Source: Holotrichia oblita
Taxonomy: Eukaryota > Arthropoda > Insecta > Coleoptera > Scarabaeidae
Assembly (NCBI GenBank): GCA_023690525.1
Contig: CM043016.1
Span: 62,772,858-62,836,857, forward strand
Length of the DNA stretch: 64,000 nt
Direction: 5' to 3'
The translations under genes were made by a program, and so were the position numbers. Positions 58,800 through 64,000 of the stretch are shown here, in pieces. Position 1 is the first letter of the stretch, and each line of letters begins with the position of its first letter. The notes beneath the pieces were generated by a model, which was not told the origin of the DNA, made no database searches, and saw nothing but the letters and a program-made list of their open reading frames with translations.

Positions 58800-60640
58800 A
58801 TTTTTAACGAAAATGTTAGACCTCAGAGTATGGTAGGCGTTGGCATTACATCCGAGCAGGAGCTCCTGTTTGCTCTCCCCGCGTAGGCTACTACAGGATT
58901 TTCGCTGCGGCCAGGTCTTTAGAACAGTGATCACTGAGCATTAAGAAATTTAGGTTACTTTTTATAAGCAGGCAGGCTCTGGGACCAAGGATCTCACTGT
59001 GTGTCGTGTTCTTGCATAAGAACAATATTTATGTTTACCATAGAAGTTTGTAGTGTAGCGGAGGCCACTCTACAGTCATAGAGATTGACCTGCAGCAGTC
59101 TCAGGAATGTTGATCTTCGTACCCTGGTGTACTGGTCTCGCCTGCGGAGGTGGAGGAGGTCCGTTATGATTCCCGCAGTCCCTGTCGATAGCGGAGAATC
59201 CATAGCCGACATAGTTTCTGCGTCCTCACCTGACCCCGGAGGTAGCTCTTTTGATGGTCCTGTATCGGTGGTATCCATCTTTTCTTCGTCGGCTGCAACC
59301 TCTTCGTCTTTCTCCCTTCGTCCTAGAGGTCCGAACGACACGGAGGAGAAATGTAGATGCAGTCTGCCGTTTTACGTATCCTGAAGTGTCTTCTGTGAGC
59401 TTTCGTTCATAGCCAGCACCATCTGCTGCCATTTTGGCTCAGCTTTGATGTCCAGCACTCTCCATTTGGAGTTGCTGATTATGTACTTGAGGTCAGTGCC
59501 GAATCGTCTCAGAGTCCACTGGAGGACCTGGGATCTATAGCATAGCCCTAACTCGTTTGACAGGTCTTATATCAAAACTTTCAGGCAGCCGCCTTTAAGT
59601 TAGACAACTTTCTGATCCACCATGATGTATCTCAGTTTGTTGCTTTAACTTTTAATAAGGTGACTTACTTAACGTAAAAAGTTTGAGTGGCAGTCTGCAC
59701 GCTCTTGCCTGGATGCTGATTTTGCGCCGACTTCAGATGCAGAATCAGCTTCAAGTTTCTTATCAGGTTCCACAGGTCTTCTTCCTTAACTAGTTTCAGT
59801 TTGGCGCAAGCCATGAGCATGTGTTTGCGTCCAGACAGGCTAGCCTCAGATCACCCTCTCGGCACTATAGCCATCGTAATATCCGAGAGTGTCTTTTTGA
59901 AGGATTTGGTAGGTAGTGGGTTTTCTGTCTTCTTCTGTTTTACGGTTACTTTCTGTGAGCTACCCTCGGGTAGGTTTTGCTTCACGCCTGCCAAGTTTAG
60001 CGGTTGTTGCTTTCCTTGCGGCCTTTTGTGTTTTTTGTGCAGTGCTGTCAGATTAACTCAAGGGCGGCTCTCCTTGCAGCCTTACATTTGCGCTTTTCCG
60101 CGCCGGCAGATCTAGGCCTGGGTTTTGTATTCTCGTGTTTCGAGTTTCCGGTCTTTATGTCTACGGATGGTAGTCTCTATTCAGGTTTACTTGGGTTATG
60201 TTTTATTTTGTGGTCTCATCATCTAGATCCCACGAGTAAATAAGGGAAGATACGCGGGCAAGGCATTTGTACAATGGGCTGTGTCTGGTACCCCAACGGC
60301 TGATTGATAGAGTATGATCTTGTATTCAAGCACGCATGTCATCAGCTCGACCACCACTTTAGGATTTAGGTTTCTTTGTGAGGTTGTCTCCTCTCAGCCC
60401 AGGCAGTTAAGCCAATGTCCCCTAATTCCCCGAATGTGAAAGACATAGACTGGAAGTCTGGTTTGGCGATGGTGGACTTTTCCAAGAAAATCTACCACCG
60501 GCACCGTTTATCCCATGTTGAAGCTCTAGGCCACGATATGACAGCTGAGCAGGAAAGTCCGATTCCCTGTAGGTCATCCACAGGGAAAACAGGCTAGTTT
60601 TTCTTGTAAGTCGATACTTTAGTTGATATAAGCGGTACAC
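58800..60640 (-). pseudogene. Dead non-LTR retrotransposon, 5' part (ORF1 and start of endonuclease)
   Basis: The minus strand holds a decayed ORF1 (basic and low-complexity, about 60640-59340, with pieces such as KRPQGKQQPLNLAG and VKEEDLWNLIRNLK). Then comes the start of an endonuclease/ORF2: RLLQVNLYDCRVASATL and INIVLMQE (about 59105-59000; compare 'LQ.N...C..A...L.......I.L.QE'), ACLLIKSNLNFLMLSDHCS (about 58960) and LLLGCNANAYHTLRS (about 58850; compare 'GCDANAHH'). Stops and frame changes are frequent and the reading ends at about 58810, so the reverse transcriptase is missing. This pattern fits R1/Jockey-like elements. Confidence 0.75.
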
Positions 60641-60655
60641 ACGTTACTTACCTAA

Positions 60656-60786
60656 TATATAACGAATCAAATATTAAGCTCGAATTTTTTTCCCGTTTTT
60701 ATGATGGAAAAAAAGAGTAATACATATATAACGAATCAAATATTAAAATTTTGTTTTTGTTGTTTTGATGAAGGAAAAAAGTAATA
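60656..60786. repeat. Minisatellite, about 68-bp unit (left part)
   Basis: Two units of ATATAACGAATCAAATATTA ... TTTTTATGAWGGAAAAAAAG ... AGTAATA precede the DD82E element. The array continues at 63361. Confidence 0.82.
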
Positions 60787-63359
60787 CAGTCAAACCTCTC
60801 AATAGTGACTACCCTCGGGGAATCAAATGTTGGTAGGTAAACAGGGGTGGTCGGTTAAGAGAGAAAAATTAAAACAGCTGGCCTGCATTTTACAATTATT
60901 ATATTAAATAAAATACACAATTTTAAAATTTCCACAAAATATAACTTGAACAGAACGTATTACAAATGTTTCGCCTTTACAAAGGCTTCGCAAGATACTG
61001 ATTACTAATTAAACTCTTAAGTGCAAGTAACTTTAAATACCTACTGTTAAACTACATAGGTACTGCACGCGCCAGATACCATGGCGAGCGGTGGGGATGC
61101 GCCGTAGACGTCTTTAAAACGTGGCACGCCCACCTAAACGTAGCTAAATTTACTTGATATTTGTCAGTGGCGGACCATAATGTCGTTGGTAGGAGACCGT
61201 AAAGTGATACATGCTCAAACGCGTGAAGTTGTGTTTAATGTTTATAATTATTTTTATAAACATAAAAGTGAATCACAGCCATTAAGTGAAATAAAAAAAT
61301 CTGTGCATGAAGCAACTGGTGTATCAGTGCGAACAATAGAAAGGATCATTCAAGAGGGAAATACAGCATCAAGCAATGATGGCAAAAAATTTACAAGTCC
61401 TGGTAAGAAGAGACAAAGAAAAAAAGTGTCATAAGTTTACCGGAGTTTGAAATAAGATTACTGCGGGATATGATCTATAATTTTCATAGAACTGACGAGC
61501 AACGCGTTACAATTTCGGCTCTACGCCAAAAGATGCACGATGAATTACAGTGGAATGGATCAAACACATCATTAAGAAGAATTCTAACTGATTTGGGATT
61601 CAAGTTTCGATGTACACAAAATAATAGGAAGGTATTGATAGAACAATTACATATACGAGCATTAAGAATTGATTATTTGCAAAAGATAAAACATTTTCGT
61701 GACATAAATCGACCCATTGTTTATATTGATGAGACTTACATCCACAGTAGTCATACATCTTCAAAAATGTGGACTGATGAAAGTACAAAGGGATTGTTTA
61801 AAAACATTTCTAAAGGACCCAGGCTAATAGTAGTGCATGCAGGAGGCAACATGGGCTTTATTCCTAACGGTCAATTGAGTTTTAAGTCCGGCACAAAAAA
61901 ATATGAACGCTGAAAATTATGGCAGATGGATAGAAGAAAAGCTTATACCAAACTTACCCTCAAACTCCGTTGTCGTAATAGATAATGCGCCGTATCACAA
62001 TACACAAGCAAATCGTGCTCCGACAAGTAATAGTAAAAAAAATGAAATGATTGGATGGTTAACTTCAAAAAATATTCCTTTTGATAATATAATGTTAAAG
62101 CCACAACTATACCAGATAATTAAACGCTATAAAGATCAATATGTCACGTACAAATTTGACGAAATTCTACGGCGCCATGGACACACAGTATTGAGACTTC
62201 CACCGTATCACCTTGATCTCAATCCAATTGAGTTGATCTGGGCCACTGTCAAAAACAATGTTGCTGCCAAAAATGTAAATTTTAAGTTAGAAGATGTTCG
62301 TAAAATTGCGGAAGAAGAATTTTCAAAAATTTCCCAGGAAGATTGGCAACGACGTTGTAAACATGTTGTTGATATTGAAAATAAATATTTAGAATCAGAA
62401 ATATTGGTAGATGAATCAACAGAAACCTTAATTATTCAAGTAGATAATGAGAGTGATACTGATGACAATGATTTCAGTTCGGAAGAGGAATAATAATAAC
62501 TGCAATGTATATTACAAATTGTTCTAAGAAATATTTTCATTAATACACTATAATGTATTGTATCGTAAAGTAATTGAAAACTAATTAAACTTTATATGTA
62601 CGTAAGCAATTAGATTGTTAATATATATATAAATATATACTTATAATGTTCAACAACTTGTTTGTACATTATAATCTCCTTTCTTATGTAAACTATTTAA
62701 TTGTGCGTAACATTAAATTGTATTTTATTATCATTAAGTACATATATGACGTCATTTGCTAATGAATGTGCAGATGTACACACTTGTATGTGTGTTTATA
62801 TTTCACATAATTTCATAATAAATCTATACTGTTTCAAAAATAAAGCGTATATGCATTTTATTCTAATTAACTATTAATTTATGAAGTTATCGATCATATG
62901 TTGCGCCGCCTATGGTTTCCCGCAAATTTAATAAATCCCCATTACAACAGCTTCCCACTATTTCTAATACTGCGCGAACTTACTCCCACCGCTCGCCATG
63001 GTATCTGGCGCGTGCTGTACGTGTACAATTGAGACAGAAAAATATTATAGGAAACATTTTTTCTAGGGAACTAACTATAGTTGAGTTAAACGTGACTTTA
63101 ACAATGCGTTAACAGAAGAACTTTAAGGTTTTTCTTAAGAATTGTCGGGTCGGGTTTTACTGCCCTTAATAGAGGGTGTTTTAGCATTAATATGTAGTAA
63201 AAATTGCGAGGATAGGTGCCCGCGGTCGTTTAACAGAGCGGTCGGTAAAGAAGGGTATAAAACAATGGGATTGCTATTTGTAAATACGGGGAATTAATAA
63301 TCGGTCGTGTAACACAGGTGATCACTTTATAGGAGTGGTCGCTAACAGGGGTTTTACTG
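60787..63359 (+). mobile_element. DD82E-spaced Tc1/mariner-group element
   Basis: The left end CAGTCAAACCTCTCAATAGT and the right end (complement of CAGTAAAACCCCTGTTAGCG) are related inverted repeats. A TA precedes the left end; the right flank is TGTA, probably mutated. Farther in, CGCGCCAGATACCATGGCGA near 61068 and its complement near 63010 show that the inverted repeats extend over about 310-375 bp. A transposase with two frameshifts lies between. The element sits inside a minisatellite. Confidence 0.82.
61180..62493 (+). pseudogene. Transposase with DD82E spacing, two frameshifts
   Basis: The N-terminal part (61180-61430) has an HTH (GVSVRTIERIIQEG) and a basic tail. A frameshift near 61425 moves the reading to SLPEFEIRLLRDMIYNFH and a second HTH/linker, then IVYIDETYIHSS (first D) and GPRLIVVHAGGNMGFIPNG. 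A second shift near 61903 moves to MNAENYGRWIEEKLIPNLP, VVVIDNAPYHNTQ (second D), and PPYHLDLNPIELIW (E). The second D and E are separated by 82 residues, far more than in Tc1. This matches the DD82E 'Sailor' group as I recall it. The acidic C-terminus DNESDTDDNDFSSEEE ends at 62493. Apart from the two shifts the frames are long and clean. Confidence 0.85.
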
Positions 63360-63360
63360 T

Positions 63361-63575
63361 GTATAACGAATCATATATATTAAACTCGAAGTTTTTTTCG
63401 TTTTTATGAAAGAAAAAAAAAGAGTAATAGGTATATAACGAATCAAATATTAAACTCGAAATTTTTTTTGGTCGTGTTTATGAAGCAAAACAAGAGCAAT
63501 ATATAACGAATCAAATATTAAACTCGAATTTTTTTTTGTCGTTTTTATGAAGGAAGAAAAGGGTAATATATAAAA
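63361..63575. repeat. Minisatellite, about 68-bp unit (right part)
   Basis: About three more units of ATAACGAATCAAATATTAAA, CTCGAA, poly-T, TCGTTTTTATGAAGGAA and AGTAATA. Same unit as 60656-60786. Confidence 0.82.
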
Positions 63576-64000
63576 TATTATTATTATATTTCTTTTATTA
63601 TATATCTGTGGAGTCGGCGCTGGTTTTTCGATTTGGTTAGCCATGTTTAATACGCTTAAAAGTTGTGGAGCCGGTTAAGATTAGCGGAAATGCTGGTCGG
63701 TGGGCCGGAAGAGTTCGGTCAAAACTCGAAAACTTTGGGTGGGTCAGCTGGTCCAAACTCAAAGAGTTTGGGTGGGGGCAACTAATTTAGAGACATAGAA
63801 ACTGAGATAGCGATATGCGTAGGTGTGCAATCTTACTATTAAAGTTGGTACATATTGTCCACAGCGTGACAGATGTACCACCGTTTTTAAGTTTAATCGT
63901 ATTAGGTAAAACTGTGAATTTATATGAACTAAATTAGAATATTCCATACACCAACATTTTATTTAAAAAGTAATCATTTTATATGTAATTGCATAGTAGA
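63576..64000. other. Intergenic, no gene seen
   Basis: Around 63690-63780 there are repeated words CTTTGGGTGGG / GTTTGGGTGGG and GGTCAAAACTC / GGTCCAAACTC (a partial tandem duplication of about 35 bp) with a small hairpin CCAAACTC / GAGTTTGG. No coding region. Confidence 0.5.

Noticed and set aside
59085..60243. Plus-strand frames in the GC-richer region
   Set aside because: Shadows of the minus-strand non-LTR ORF1/endonuclease sequence.
54127..64000. Further FN3 or catalytic exons of the receptor-like gene
   Set aside because: I looked for acceptor-open frame-donor combinations with FN3, membrane or phosphatase/kinase motifs and found none; everything recognisable here is transposon-derived.

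Overview
This window is AT-rich, intron-rich eukaryotic DNA, almost certainly from an insect. The evidence is a split gene with ordinary GT-AG introns, a dense load of insect-type transposons (Tc1, mariner, rosa-type DD41D, pogo/Tigger, hAT, Harbinger, R1/Jockey-like retroelements) and a short run of the insect telomere unit TTAGG. The FAMeT-EGF-FN3 gene architecture makes me think of a beetle, but that is only a guess. I saw no bacterial-style operons, rRNA, tRNA or CRISPR array.

Layout. 1-30.6 kb is intergenic and made almost wholly of mobile elements. It holds an apparently intact DD41D rosa-like transposon (1005-2654); two copies of a 597-bp MITE; a dead retroelement (6.9-7.8 kb); a dead mariner (9.3-10.2 kb); a three-level nest of elements inside a dead pogo/Tigger (10555-12673); several foldback or terminal-inverted-repeat elements; and a 5.9-kb composite (23142-29081). 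In that composite a dead Tc1/DD38E-like element is split by a 4.3-kb element carrying an intact, intron-containing Tc1-like transposase gene.

30.7-54.1 kb holds the only host gene I can support: at least 15 exons on the + strand, about 830 residues. It encodes a secreted or membrane-anchored protein with a signal-peptide-like start, a farnesoic-acid-O-methyltransferase-like (FAMeT) domain, a second cysteine-containing beta domain, EGF-like cysteine-rich modules and at least four fibronectin type III repeats. This order resembles the extracellular part of insect receptor tyrosine phosphatase-like or Tie-like proteins. The first coding exon and the 3' end (membrane span, any catalytic domain) were not found. 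Its introns hold Tc1, Harbinger, gypsy, non-LTR, hAT and mariner remnants and several MITEs, while every exon found stays open and in phase.

54.8-58.7 kb is a long-inverted-repeat element full of TTGTCAGAAG motifs. It encloses a degraded gene with an XPG/FEN1-like acidic-motif core and no DDE transposase; this is the most unusual object in the window. 58.8-60.6 kb is the 5' part of a dead non-LTR retroelement (ORF1 plus the start of the endonuclease). 60.8-63.4 kb is a Tc1/mariner-group element with DD82E spacing, inserted into a 68-bp minisatellite that survives on both sides.

All calls come from reading the sequence and from remembered family motifs; no database search was run.
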